Source of the DNA: a bacterium
Lineage (GTDB): Bacteria > AUK180
Assembly: GCA_021162505.1 (NCBI GenBank)
Contig: JAGGYO010000168.1
Span: 1 to 5,732, forward strand
Length of the DNA stretch: 5,732 bases
Direction of reading: 5' to 3'
Positions 1 to 5,725 of the stretch are shown piece by piece; the stretch's first letter is position 1, and each line of letters starts with the position of its first letter. The notes under the pieces were generated by a model that was not told the DNA's origin, did no database searches, and saw nothing but the letters and a program-made list of their open reading frames with translations. A program made the translations under genes and the position numbers.

Positions 1-559
1 TATTGAACCCCAGATTATACTTTATATAAAGATCACTACTTGGATAAAATTCCGTTAATAGTTTGCTATTGAAATAATTCTCCTTAAGATATTCCTTGAC
101 AGCATATTGATAGATAGTATAATATTCTTTTATAGTGAAGGATATCTTTGTAGTTTTTTCATTATAGGTCGATAATAACCCTCCGGAAAATCTTTCAAAA
201 TAATTATCTCTGATGTACGGATAGTTATGATAATATGAAAACGATGGTTGTAAATTAAGTTTTTTCAGTAAAACATTTCCTTGAAAATTCACCATGGTGT
301 AAATATTATTCCCAAAGGCGAATTTAAATTCATATTGATTTTTCGTTTTTACCATGACTTTTTCTTTCTTTTCTTTTAAGATCTTTTTCGCGTGACCATC
401 GTCAATATCTTTTAATTTTATCTTGATGTTTCCCGTATCTTCAATATTTACATCCTCTATTTCGGTTCCTTCAATAAGTATCTGGGGTATGGTCTCTTCG
501 CTGTAGATAAAGGCAAAGATTAAGAACAAAAGAAAGAATATGCTACTTTTTTTCATCAT
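1..559 (-). CDS. Exported protein, N-terminal part, probable outer-membrane beta-barrel (cut by window edge)
   Basis: I do not recognise the family. An open frame starts with two adjacent ATG codons (559 or 556) and stays open to position 1, giving about 186 residues without a stop. The N-terminus is a clear signal peptide: MMKKSS, then a hydrophobic run rich in Phe, Leu and Ile, ending near YSEE at about residue 20. A short charged, Lys-rich stretch follows (about 55-70). From there to the edge the sequence is rich in Tyr, Phe and Asn with alternating polar and hydrophobic residues and a turn-like SGGLLSTY segment, as in transmembrane beta-strands of outer-membrane proteins. The start overlaps the end of the NTPase gene by 14-17 nt and has no strong ribosome binding site, which suggests translational coupling. 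The link to the molybdenum genes is by position only. Signal peptide: confident. Barrel: inference from composition. Confidence 0.75.
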   Translation of the reverse strand, partial: MMKKSSIFFLLFLIFAFIYSEETIPQILIEGTEIEDVNIEDTGNIKIKLKDIDDGHAKKILKEKKEKVMVKTKNQYEFKFAFGNNIYTMVNFQGNVLLKKLNLQPSFSYYHNYPYIRDNYFERFSGGLLSTYNEKTTKISFTIKEYYTIYQYAVKEYLKENYFNSKLLTEFYPSSDLYIKYNLGFN

Positions 560-1028
560 TTAGAATTTCCAAGATCCTTTTGGTGATCTTATTTCTATTT
601 TCCAAGTTAATTTCTAAAATGGTTGCATGCTTGAAATCTTTAAGATTCTCATAAAAAAAATTGTTCTTATAGCTTTTTAAAACGGCAAGGACATTTTTAT
701 TACTATTCACGATATTCATCACAGCACTTTGAAATTTTGTTGCTTTTCTTTCAAGAAAGCCCAATTCATCCATTACAATGAGTTCGGCATCATCGTATAT
801 TTCCAAGAATTGCTCAACACCATATTTATCAAATTTCTCAGCAATGAGCATGGGGTCATCAGTAAGATTGAAGTAAAACATTACTTCGTTCTCCAAGTTC
901 TTGAACTCAATTCCTTCATCTTTTTTAGTTGTAAAAAAACCTCCTGATTTTTTTGGATAGTCATTTAGCACCTGTTTTATAATAGTGCTTTTTCCTATGC
1001 CTTTCTCACCGGTTAAAAATATTATCAT
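543..1028 (-). CDS. THEP1-like P-loop nucleoside-triphosphatase
   Basis: A 161-residue P-loop NTPase, close to the usual length of the THEP1/NTPase_1 family. Visible motifs: Walker A GEKGIGKST at residues 7-15, a GGFFT segment at 29-33 matching the family's conserved GGFYT region, and Walker B followed by the family signature, LIVMDELGFLE at 83-93 (usually DEIGPME or similar). Family members hydrolyse ATP, GTP and other NTPs in vitro; their cellular role is poorly defined. The protein has no signal peptide or membrane segment, so it is cytoplasmic. Its ATG lies 1 nt after the stop of the FAD subunit gene, so it belongs to the same transcript. An NTPase at the end of a molybdenum hydroxylase operon could help insert or mature the cofactor, as the unrelated AAA+ protein CoxD does for CO dehydrogenase; this is inference. 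MobB, another small P-loop protein of this pathway, was considered, but the GGFFT and DELGFLE motifs fit THEP1 better. Confidence 0.85.
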   Translation of the reverse strand: MIIFLTGEKGIGKSTIIKQVLNDYPKKSGGFFTTKKDEGIEFKNLENEVMFYFNLTDDPMLIAEKFDKYGVEQFLEIYDDAELIVMDELGFLERKATKFQSAVMNIVNSNKNVLAVLKSYKNNFFYENLKDFKHATILEINLENRNKITKRILEILNDEKK

Positions 1029-1029
1029 A

Positions 1030-1827
1030 TTAAAAGTAAATATCCTTTACAAGGTTAATGATAACCTGTTTTCTATATTCCTTTGTAGCACGGACATCAT
1101 CGATGGGCGTGATATAGGACTCTATCTCTTTCAATAATTGCTCATCGCTTAAACCAAACTTTAATTCTATCAAATGAATAATAGGTGAAACAGAGCCAAA
1201 GGCAAATCGCTTATACTTTTTATCTTTAAAATATGCTACTGAGGCAATGGAAATAGCCAGAGCATTTCTTTGCCCAACTTTTATATAACCCGAGTTCTTT
1301 TCTGTTAAATAATTGTTCTTCAAAATAATTGAATGAATGATCTCGTCATCTCTCATAACTGTTTTGCCGGGACCCTTGAAAAATTCAGTAACGGATATAG
1401 ATCTTTTTCCCTTTTTTGAATAGAGAATGATCTCCGCATCCATTAAAAAAAGCGGTGGGATCGTATCACCGGCTGGTGAAGCATTACCTATATTACCACC
1501 AATTGTACCCATATTTCTCAACTGCGGGGATGCCATATTGAATACTGCCTGATAAAGAGGGTAATAGTTCTCCTTAATAAGTGTTGAATTCTCTATCTCA
1601 TCAAGAGAAGTTCCTGCACCGATAATTACCTTAGTTTTCCTCGCTACTATCCCTTTTAATTCAGCAAGTTTTTTAATGGAGATCAGTACCTCCGGGTCTA
1701 TCATGTTGTTCTTCATTCTCACCACAATGTCAGTACCGCCTGAAATTATAATTCCTTTTTTTCCATATTGCCCCTTTATTGATAATAAGTCGGCGAGATT
1801 TTCCACATTTACGAATATCTTGTTCAT
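1030..1827 (-). CDS. FAD-binding (medium) subunit of a molybdenum hydroxylase
   Basis: A 265-residue protein of the CoxM/XdhB family, which carries FAD and passes electrons between the [2Fe-2S] clusters and the external acceptor. The FAD-binding signatures are intact: SGGTDIVVRMK at 29-39, IGAGTSLDEIE at 69-79, and NMGTIGGNIGNASPAGD at 105-121 followed by PP and a DA pair near 130. The C-terminal part keeps the KVGQRNALAISIASVA core (183-198) and the PIDDVRATKEYR motif near 241-252. There are no cysteines, so it lacks the extra [4Fe-4S] loop of the 4-hydroxybenzoyl-CoA reductase beta subunit. It is slightly shorter than most relatives (about 280-300) but complete. The ATG overlaps the previous stop as ATGA, and AAGGTG at 1833-1838 is a suitable ribosome binding site. 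The partner catalytic subunit is absent here, so the substrate is unknown. Confidence 0.94.
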   Translation of the reverse strand: MNKIFVNVENLADLLSIKGQYGKKGIIISGGTDIVVRMKNNMIDPEVLISIKKLAELKGIVARKTKVIIGAGTSLDEIENSTLIKENYYPLYQAVFNMASPQLRNMGTIGGNIGNASPAGDTIPPLFLMDAEIILYSKKGKRSISVTEFFKGPGKTVMRDDEIIHSIILKNNYLTEKNSGYIKVGQRNALAISIASVAYFKDKKYKRFAFGSVSPIIHLIELKFGLSDEQLLKEIESYITPIDDVRATKEYRKQVIINLVKDIYF

Positions 1828-2300
1828 TTTTTCACCTTGATTCCCATTTCCTTTGCAGCAAGTAGCATTCCATCAACGATCTTTTTATACCCCGTACATC
1901 TGCAAAGATTTCCTGATAATGCTCTTTTTAATTCATCAATAGTAAAATCTTCTTTTTTTGAAAAGAAATTATGACCACTCATGATAAAACCCGGGGTACA
2001 GAATCCGCATTGAATACCGCCGGCATTTATCAAACCTTTTTGAATAGGGTTCAACCCATCCTTGGGAGTGATACCTTCCAATGTGGTGATCTCGCTTCCG
2101 TCCACCGTAAAAGCAAGCACTAAGCATGATGTGATCGGTTTTCCGTCAAGGAGCACCGTACACGCGCCGCATTCTCCTTTTTCGCACCCGGATTTAGGAG
2201 AAGTGATATTAAGGTCTTTCCTGATCACTTGCAATAATGTTGTATTATGCTCCACCTCTACTGATCTTAATTGTCCGTTAACTTTTATTTTTATGTTCAT
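1824..2300 (-). CDS. [2Fe-2S] iron-sulfur (small) subunit of a molybdenum hydroxylase
   Basis: A 158-residue protein of the CoxS/XDH small-subunit family, of normal length. The N-terminal plant-ferredoxin-like domain has the four cluster ligands Cys39, Cys44, Cys47 and Cys59 in the SGCEKGECGACTVLLDG context. The C-terminal helical domain has the second set, Cys98-x2-Cys101 (GGIQCGFCTPGF) and Cys133-x-Cys135 (SGNLCRCTGY), which holds the cluster nearest the molybdenum cofactor. All eight ligands are present, so both clusters should form. It carries electrons from the molybdenum site to the FAD subunit encoded next. It is linked to both neighbours by 4-nt ATGA overlaps. AAGGA at 2310-2314, 9 nt before the ATG, is a good ribosome binding site. 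The family is certain; the enzyme type (xanthine, aldehyde, CO, nicotinate or other) cannot be told from this subunit. Confidence 0.96.
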   Translation of the reverse strand: MNIKIKVNGQLRSVEVEHNTTLLQVIRKDLNITSPKSGCEKGECGACTVLLDGKPITSCLVLAFTVDGSEITTLEGITPKDGLNPIQKGLINAGGIQCGFCTPGFIMSGHNFFSKKEDFTIDELKRALSGNLCRCTGYKKIVDGMLLAAKEMGIKVKK

Positions 2301-3073
2301 TTCTTCACATCCTTTAAATCTCTACCATCTTTATTATAATAAATTTTTTCAATTTGTGCAACTATGCTGAGAGCTACTTCAATGGGTTCATTGCCATTGA
2401 GATTTAAACCTGCGGGTGCAAAAATATTTTCAGGGACCTTCAACCCTGTGTTTTCAATATTTGCCGTCATTATTTTGAATTTTCTTTTACTGGATACAGC
2501 ACCCAAATAAGCATAGTTCACCTCATTTTTTATTAAACTCTGTAACGCTTTTTCATCCTCTTCGTGGTTATGAGTAGCAATAACTATAAAAACATTTTCT
2601 TCCATTCCATTAAATACTTCGTCATAATCCTTTACAATAGTATAATTATCCCATGGTAATTTTTCTCGTGTATCATAAATTGAAACAGAATAGCCAAGAT
2701 CTTCTGCAAATTTTGAAAGAGCCTGATCTACATGGCCGGCACCGATCAATATTAATTGTTTTTTTGATATCACATTTACTAAAAGGACTCCTGATGCTCC
2801 GCCGCAAAGACCGTCTGAACCTTCCTCACCCGAAAGATCAACATTGAACTTTTCCGTTTTATCCCTGTTTTTCAACATTTCCCTTGCCTTGTCTATTGCC
2901 ATTTTTTCAACAATACCGCCACCGATGCTTCCTATGGATGTATCCTTTGTAATAAACATCATTCTCCCAATTTCCGTTGGGGTTGAACCTTTCGATTCGT
3001 AAATTATGGCGAAAACCCCATCCTTATTTGGAATAATATTATTAACGCTTCTAATCAATTTTTTTATATTCAT
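2297..3073 (-). CDS. xdhC: XdhC/CoxI-family molybdenum cofactor maturation protein
   Basis: A 258-residue protein of the XdhC/CoxI family, whose characterised members bind the molybdenum cofactor, assist its sulfuration and pass it to the apo-hydroxylase. The N-terminal XdhC_CoxI domain shows SKGSTPTEIGRMM at 28-39, GSIGGGIVE at 48-56 and the conserved CGG at 90-92; the cysteine there is implicated in cofactor binding in XdhC homologues. The C-terminal XdhC_C Rossmann domain starts at LILIGAGHVDQAL (107-119), followed by YDTRE (133-137), ATHNHEEDEKAL (166-177) and YLGAVSSKRK (189-198). The usual GLxIGAxTPxEIA end is changed to GLNLNGNEPIEVA at 222-234. The gene starts inside mocA (23-nt overlap) with AGAGG at 3081-3085, 7 nt from the ATG. 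The symbol is the family name; in some species xdhC denotes the iron-sulfur subunit instead. Confidence 0.94.
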   Translation of the reverse strand: MNIKKLIRSVNNIIPNKDGVFAIIYESKGSTPTEIGRMMFITKDTSIGSIGGGIVEKMAIDKAREMLKNRDKTEKFNVDLSGEEGSDGLCGGASGVLLVNVISKKQLILIGAGHVDQALSKFAEDLGYSVSIYDTREKLPWDNYTIVKDYDEVFNGMEENVFIVIATHNHEEDEKALQSLIKNEVNYAYLGAVSSKRKFKIMTANIENTGLKVPENIFAPAGLNLNGNEPIEVALSIVAQIEKIYYNKDGRDLKDVKK

Positions 3074-3635
3074 CTAAATACCTCTTCAATTCTTCTTTCG
3101 TATTCACCCCGATAACGGTAAATTTATCATCTGTCCTTTTCCTAATGATCTTTTCTCCATAAACCAAAGTCCTTGCACCATTTTTAAGATCTTCAAAGAA
3201 CTTTTTGTAATATGCTGCAGGGAAAAAGGTTGGATGACCTGTTTTACCATTGTATTCCGGAACGATTATTTTTTCAGGTTCCTTTTGTATCTCATCAATA
3301 ACCATCTTTATGGTTTCATTTTTTATCAACGGCATATCACCTAAAAAAACAAGGAATCCCAATGAATCTGTGTGCATCTTTTCAATACCTAATCGCATTG
3401 AATCCAATTGCTGTGTATTGGGATCAGGATTTTTTATGAATATGCAATCATTTCTCTTATAGTTTGCGATCTCATCATAATAATAAACGATAACAGGGAT
3501 GAGATGCAATGATTCCACCTTTTCTAATATGATCTCTAAAAAAGTCCTTTCACCGATCTTTTCCAAGATCTTGTTCTTTCCATATCTTTTTGATGCGCCA
3601 CCTGCTAAAATTAATGCGTATAAATCCTTTTTCAT
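3051..3635 (-). CDS. mocA: MocA-like molybdenum cofactor cytidylyltransferase
   Basis: A 194-residue nucleotidyltransferase, the same size as E. coli MocA. MocA uses CTP to convert Mo-molybdopterin into molybdopterin cytosine dinucleotide, the cofactor form of many bacterial molybdenum hydroxylases. Visible motifs: the N-terminal nucleotide-binding loop LILAGGASKRYGKNK (8-22), the segment NPDPNTQQLDSMRLGI (69-84), the metal-binding LGDMPLI (98-104) and GHPTFF (133-138). MobA, the GTP-using relative, shares the fold; pairing with XdhC and hydroxylase subunits favours MocA, but nucleotide choice is inferred. It opens the operon. The ATG at 3635 fits the motif position exactly, yet no Shine-Dalgarno sequence precedes it. 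A promoter at 3642-3670 predicts transcription starting at about the ATG itself. The last 23 nt overlap the xdhC-type gene. Confidence 0.92.
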   Translation of the reverse strand: MKKDLYALILAGGASKRYGKNKILEKIGERTFLEIILEKVESLHLIPVIVYYYDEIANYKRNDCIFIKNPDPNTQQLDSMRLGIEKMHTDSLGFLVFLGDMPLIKNETIKMVIDEIQKEPEKIIVPEYNGKTGHPTFFPAAYYKKFFEDLKNGARTLVYGEKIIRKRTDDKFTVIGVNTKEELKRYLDEYKKID

Positions 3636-3641
3636 ATTGTT

Positions 3642-3670
3642 ATTTTAATAAATTTACCGTTTTTTTTCAA
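3642..3670 (-). promoter_or_regulatory. Sigma70-type promoter of the molybdenum hydroxylase operon
   Basis: On the minus strand, TTGAAA (3670-3665) and TAAAAT (3647-3642) are separated by exactly 17 nt, each close to the sigma70 consensus. The -10 box ends 6 nt before the mocA ATG, so initiation would fall at or next to the start codon and give a leaderless mRNA. This agrees with the lack of a ribosome binding site. In such AT-rich DNA chance matches are common, so the call rests on the spacing and position. Confidence 0.5.
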
Positions 3671-3680
3671 GGATTTTAAT

Positions 3681-3706
3681 CGGGGACGGTGTTTTACTTA
3701 CTTTAC
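3681..3706. repeat. Possible remnant of a REP-like or transposase-associated repeat
   Basis: The stretch begins CGGGGACGGTG, a GC-rich island in very AT-rich DNA, followed by TTTTACTTACTTTAC, a short run of TTAC-like units. Read on the other strand it ends CACCGTCCCCG. From general memory, similar ACCGTCCCC motifs occur at the ends of repeats linked to Y1 (REP-associated) transposases in diverse bacteria. No transposase is present here, and I cannot verify the match. It abuts the inverted repeat at 3702, so both may be parts of one element. Confidence 0.25.
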
Positions 3707-3787
3707 ATAGCTTTCCACTCATCATTTCCCAATTGACCAATGTCGCAATTGCGACATATTGACATTTGGTAAAAGCTATTTGTCAAA
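3702..3787. repeat. Nested imperfect inverted repeat in the intergenic region
   Basis: Outer arms are TTTACATAGCTTT (3702-3714) and AAAGCTATTTGTCAAA (3772-3787); 8 bp pair perfectly (3707-3714 with 3772-3779) and the rest pair with small gaps. Second arms are ACCAATGTC (3736-3744) and GACATTTGGT (3761-3770). Inside lies the perfect palindrome at 3741-3756. There is no T-run after it on either strand, so it is not a standard rho-independent terminator. It could be a REP- or MITE-like element, an mRNA-processing structure after the CPBP gene, or an operator region upstream of the mocA promoter. The sequence does not decide among these. Confidence 0.6.
3741..3756. promoter_or_regulatory. Perfect 16-bp palindrome, possible operator
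   Basis: TGTCGCAATTGCGACA is identical to its reverse complement. A further TGTC, as GACA at 3761-3764 on the plus strand, follows after 4 nt. It sits about 70 bp upstream of the predicted mocA promoter, a position that would suit an activator or a remote operator better than a repressor over the -10/-35. It is also the core of the larger inverted repeat, so it may be structural rather than regulatory. No regulator gene is in the window. Confidence 0.4.
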
Positions 3788-3809
3788 TTAAATTTATTCA
3801 ATAGAAAAA

Positions 3810-4505
3810 TTAGTTCAAATATTTCAAGTAAATGACCATTATAGCAAAATCTGCAAGCATATGACTGAATATTGTTATATAAATTGACTTGAATTTATAT
3901 CTTAAAAATGCCCAGAATATGCCTGAAATAAAGATCATAATAGTAAATATTATTCCATAAAATATTGAGAAAAGCTTTGTCGTAGTAATGAAATGATGAA
4001 AGCTAAAAAATAAAGCAGAAAAAATAATTGCCCTGATAATGGACATTCCGTTATTGAATTTATAATAAATATACCCCCTCCACCATAGTTCTTCTACAAA
4101 AGAATTTGTAAATATCATAAAGAATAGGAATAAGAACACATACTTTTTATTCAAATGCCAGGTGGCAAGGAGGTTATTTATCTTATCAGGATCAATAACA
4201 CTTTTTCGGAACAATAAGAAAAATCCGTAAATACTTATAAACAGTACGATCCCCAAAAAGATGGAAGGTAAAATGCTTTTTTTAATGTTCTTGAAACCTA
4301 ATATACTGAAAAATTCTTTTAAATTATGCTTTTTGATAATTAAAAAATCAAAAATAGGAATGCAAATACAGACCACACCGTAATATAATATCCATGTAAT
4401 TAAAATACTTGAAAATATTTTCAAACCGACAAAAACAGAAGCAGGAACAAGCAAGCCCAATATTATCAAATATAAATAATTAGAAACCGGAGTTTTATTT
4501 TTCAC
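3810..4505 (-). CDS. CPBP-family intramembrane metalloprotease (CAAX protease/Abi type)
   Basis: A 231-residue integral membrane protein of about six to eight hydrophobic segments, within the usual size of the CPBP (Rce1-like) family. The three family motifs are present in the C-terminal half: EELWWRG with Glu138, Glu139 and Arg143; FFSFHH with His170/His171; and HMLAD with His215 and Asp219. These supply the catalytic glutamate and metal ligands, so the protein looks active. Bacterial members act in varied roles, including peptide processing and bacteriocin self-immunity; substrate cannot be predicted. The start is GTG at 4505, 4 nt after the stop of the upstream gene, with no ribosome binding site; translation is probably coupled to that gene. 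Like its neighbour it is richer in A/T and Phe/Ile than the molybdenum genes. No terminator follows it. Confidence 0.88.
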   Translation of the reverse strand: MKNKTPVSNYLYLIILGLLVPASVFVGLKIFSSILITWILYYGVVCICIPIFDFLIIKKHNLKEFFSILGFKNIKKSILPSIFLGIVLFISIYGFFLLFRKSVIDPDKINNLLATWHLNKKYVFLFLFFMIFTNSFVEELWWRGYIYYKFNNGMSIIRAIIFSALFFSFHHFITTTKLFSIFYGIIFTIMIFISGIFWAFLRYKFKSIYITIFSHMLADFAIMVIYLKYLN

Positions 4506-4509
4506 AATA

Positions 4510-5586
4510 CTAATAATCTATTTTATATGGAATAACTACTGAATAATAATCCAATTTAACTCCTTTAAACATCCTTTGACTAAATTTACACTGTTCCGCT
4601 GCAATAATTGTTGCTGTTGAAAGATATGGGAAATAAAATTTCTTACCTAACTCAGCGAAAACAACTTCTCCTGTGGAACTAACTATACAGGTAACCGCAA
4701 ACTTTCCCCTAAAACCATATACTATAGCAGCAATTGGAAGTAGAGGCTTTTTTTTATATGAGCATTGTCCTCCATCAAAATTATTATCAAAAGGGCTTTT
4801 TTGAAGGAAAGGGCATGCCTCAAAATAATGAACTTTTCTTAGGTCAACAAGGTATTCTAATAATACCTGATCTTCCGTTAATTTAACCTTAAAGCTTACT
4901 GGTCTATAATTAAATTTATATAAAATAATATTATATGTTCTACCGACCTCTAGATATTTGATTTCCAATTGATGATACTCTTTTAACTTATTATTATTCA
5001 TATTTTCTCTATTTGTTATAAAAGTTCCGGGATCTGTAAAAGTAAAATGGTTTTTATTATTTAAACCTGCTTCTAGTCCATTAATGTAAATTCGAGAAAC
5101 TTGATTGGCAAAAATAATTATTTTTCCTTTTTTTTCTTCATTTCTATCCCAATCAATCTGATTATAAAAGAGCAAAGACTTGCCGGCTTTCAGATTAAAT
5201 GTTTTTAAATCACGAAGTTCCCATGTTAAAAACTGAGCAATATTCGTGAAATTATCCTTAAGTTTCACATCCTTTTTTAAAGATTTATTTAAAATCAATA
5301 ATCTTTTTTTGGATTTTTCCAAAAAAACAGTGAGGAATAGATATTTGTCAATGATCTGAAAATGGAAAATTACCTTAGTAATGTTCTTGTTATTGAATTC
5401 ATTCTTTTTTAAAACAGTAAAATGCTTGCTTAATTTTTTTGAAACTATGGAATAATATTCTTTAATAGGAATATTCGCGGTATTGCCGTTTACTTCAAAA
5501 TCAGGCAGTATAACAAATTTTGCAGCAAAAGAAAGTATATTAAATCCAAAAAAGATTATGAACAATAGAAAAAATCTTCTTTTCAT
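4510..5586 (-). CDS. Exported protein with PEGA-like and TonB-C-like regions
   Basis: A 358-residue protein of unknown function. Residues 1-21 form a signal peptide (MKRRFFLLF, hydrophobic core, likely cleavage near SFAA), so it should act in the periplasm or envelope. Residues 25-130 are unrecognised. About 154-250 resemble a PEGA domain: GKIIIFANQVSRIYINGLEAG, then a beta-rich stretch with a YRPVSFKVKL end. About 290-358 resemble the TonB C-terminal domain: a GFRGKFAVTCIVSSTGEV strand pair, ATIIAAEQCKFSQ, and a final strand VVIPYKI, matching the family's AL..W.F.PA...G..V...IPF pattern. Cysteines at 258, 275, 300 and 333 could make disulfides. There is no proline-rich linker and no retained N-terminal anchor is evident, so it is not a classical TonB; similar domains occur in stand-alone secreted proteins. 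Both domain calls come from pattern recognition. The ATG at 5586 has AGGAG 5 nt upstream. Confidence 0.85.
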   Translation of the reverse strand: MKRRFFLLFIIFFGFNILSFAAKFVILPDFEVNGNTANIPIKEYYSIVSKKLSKHFTVLKKNEFNNKNITKVIFHFQIIDKYLFLTVFLEKSKKRLLILNKSLKKDVKLKDNFTNIAQFLTWELRDLKTFNLKAGKSLLFYNQIDWDRNEEKKGKIIIFANQVSRIYINGLEAGLNNKNHFTFTDPGTFITNRENMNNNKLKEYHQLEIKYLEVGRTYNIILYKFNYRPVSFKVKLTEDQVLLEYLVDLRKVHYFEACPFLQKSPFDNNFDGGQCSYKKKPLLPIAAIVYGFRGKFAVTCIVSSTGEVVFAELGKKFYFPYLSTATIIAAEQCKFSQRMFKGVKLDYYSVVIPYKIDY

Positions 5587-5591
5587 TTTAT

Positions 5592-5596
5592 CTCCT
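5592..5596 (-). promoter_or_regulatory. Strong ribosome binding site of the exported-protein gene
   Basis: AGGAG within GGTGAGGAG lies 5 nt before the ATG at 5586. It fixes that start and is the best Shine-Dalgarno sequence in the window, in contrast to mocA and the CPBP gene, which have none. Confidence 0.85.
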
Positions 5597-5603
5597 CACC
5601 TTT

Positions 5604-5632
5604 ATTTTAATTTTTTTTCTGATATTTGTCAA
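5604..5632 (-). promoter_or_regulatory. Sigma70-type promoter of the exported protein and CPBP genes
   Basis: On the minus strand a perfect -35 box TTGACA (5632-5627) and a near-consensus -10 box TAAAAT (5609-5604) are separated by exactly 17 nt. The predicted start near 5597 leaves a leader of about 11 nt that just includes the AGGAG ribosome binding site. The -10 sequence and the spacing are the same as in the mocA promoter. The -35 lies in the near-palindrome ATTTGACAAAT. Confidence 0.6.
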
Positions 5633-5661
5633 ATTTTTAAATAACAAGTAAAAATACCTCT

Positions 5662-5725
5662 TTGCATCACGCTAATTTCATCCCCAAATCGTTTCGGTTG
5701 CATCACGCTAATTTCATCCTCAAAT
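5662..5725. repeat. Two direct repeats of 28 nt at a 36-nt period
   Basis: Copies lie at 5662-5689 and 5698-5725 and differ at one base (C5684 versus T5720). Each starts TTGCATCACGCTAATTT. The 8 nt between them (CGTTTCGG) complete a 36-nt period; the window ends before a third copy could be seen. The 8-nt gap is too short for CRISPR spacers. On the minus strand the period equals 12 codons and the frame is open from the edge to TGA at 5631-5629, with DEISVMQ encoded twice, so it could be the tail of a repeat-containing gene that enters from upstream. A dispersed non-coding repeat is equally possible. Confidence 0.85.

Noticed and set aside
1030..1827. 4-hydroxybenzoyl-CoA reductase beta subunit
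   Set aside because: That subunit has an extra cysteine-rich [4Fe-4S] insertion; this protein contains no cysteine.
2297..3073. Selenium-dependent molybdenum hydroxylase accessory cluster
   Set aside because: Such clusters carry additional accessory genes (YqeB- and YqeC-like) and often selenium genes; none is visible, and no in-frame UGA with a selenocysteine-type context was seen.
729..3462. Several plus-strand open frames of 64-102 codons inside the molybdenum genes
   Set aside because: Each lies antisense to a gene with strong family motifs, has no recognisable domain, and is explained as a shadow of the coding strand.
3715..3780. Small minus-strand frame through the palindrome ending GQLGNDEWKAM and a TAA stop
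   Set aside because: It is about 20-25 codons without a ribosome binding site, and its sequence is dictated by the inverted repeat; it may be repeat-derived but I cannot support a gene.
3781..3786. TTGACA as the -35 box of the mocA operon
   Set aside because: No acceptable -10 box lies 16-18 nt downstream; the TTGAAA-N17-TAAAAT pair nearer mocA is much better.
3702..3787. Rho-independent terminator of the CPBP gene
   Set aside because: Hairpin potential is present, but no T-run follows the stem on the minus strand and the stem is interrupted and AT-rich outside its core.
5662..5725. CRISPR array
   Set aside because: The repeats are separated by only 8 nt, far shorter than spacers, and only two copies are visible; no cas gene is present.
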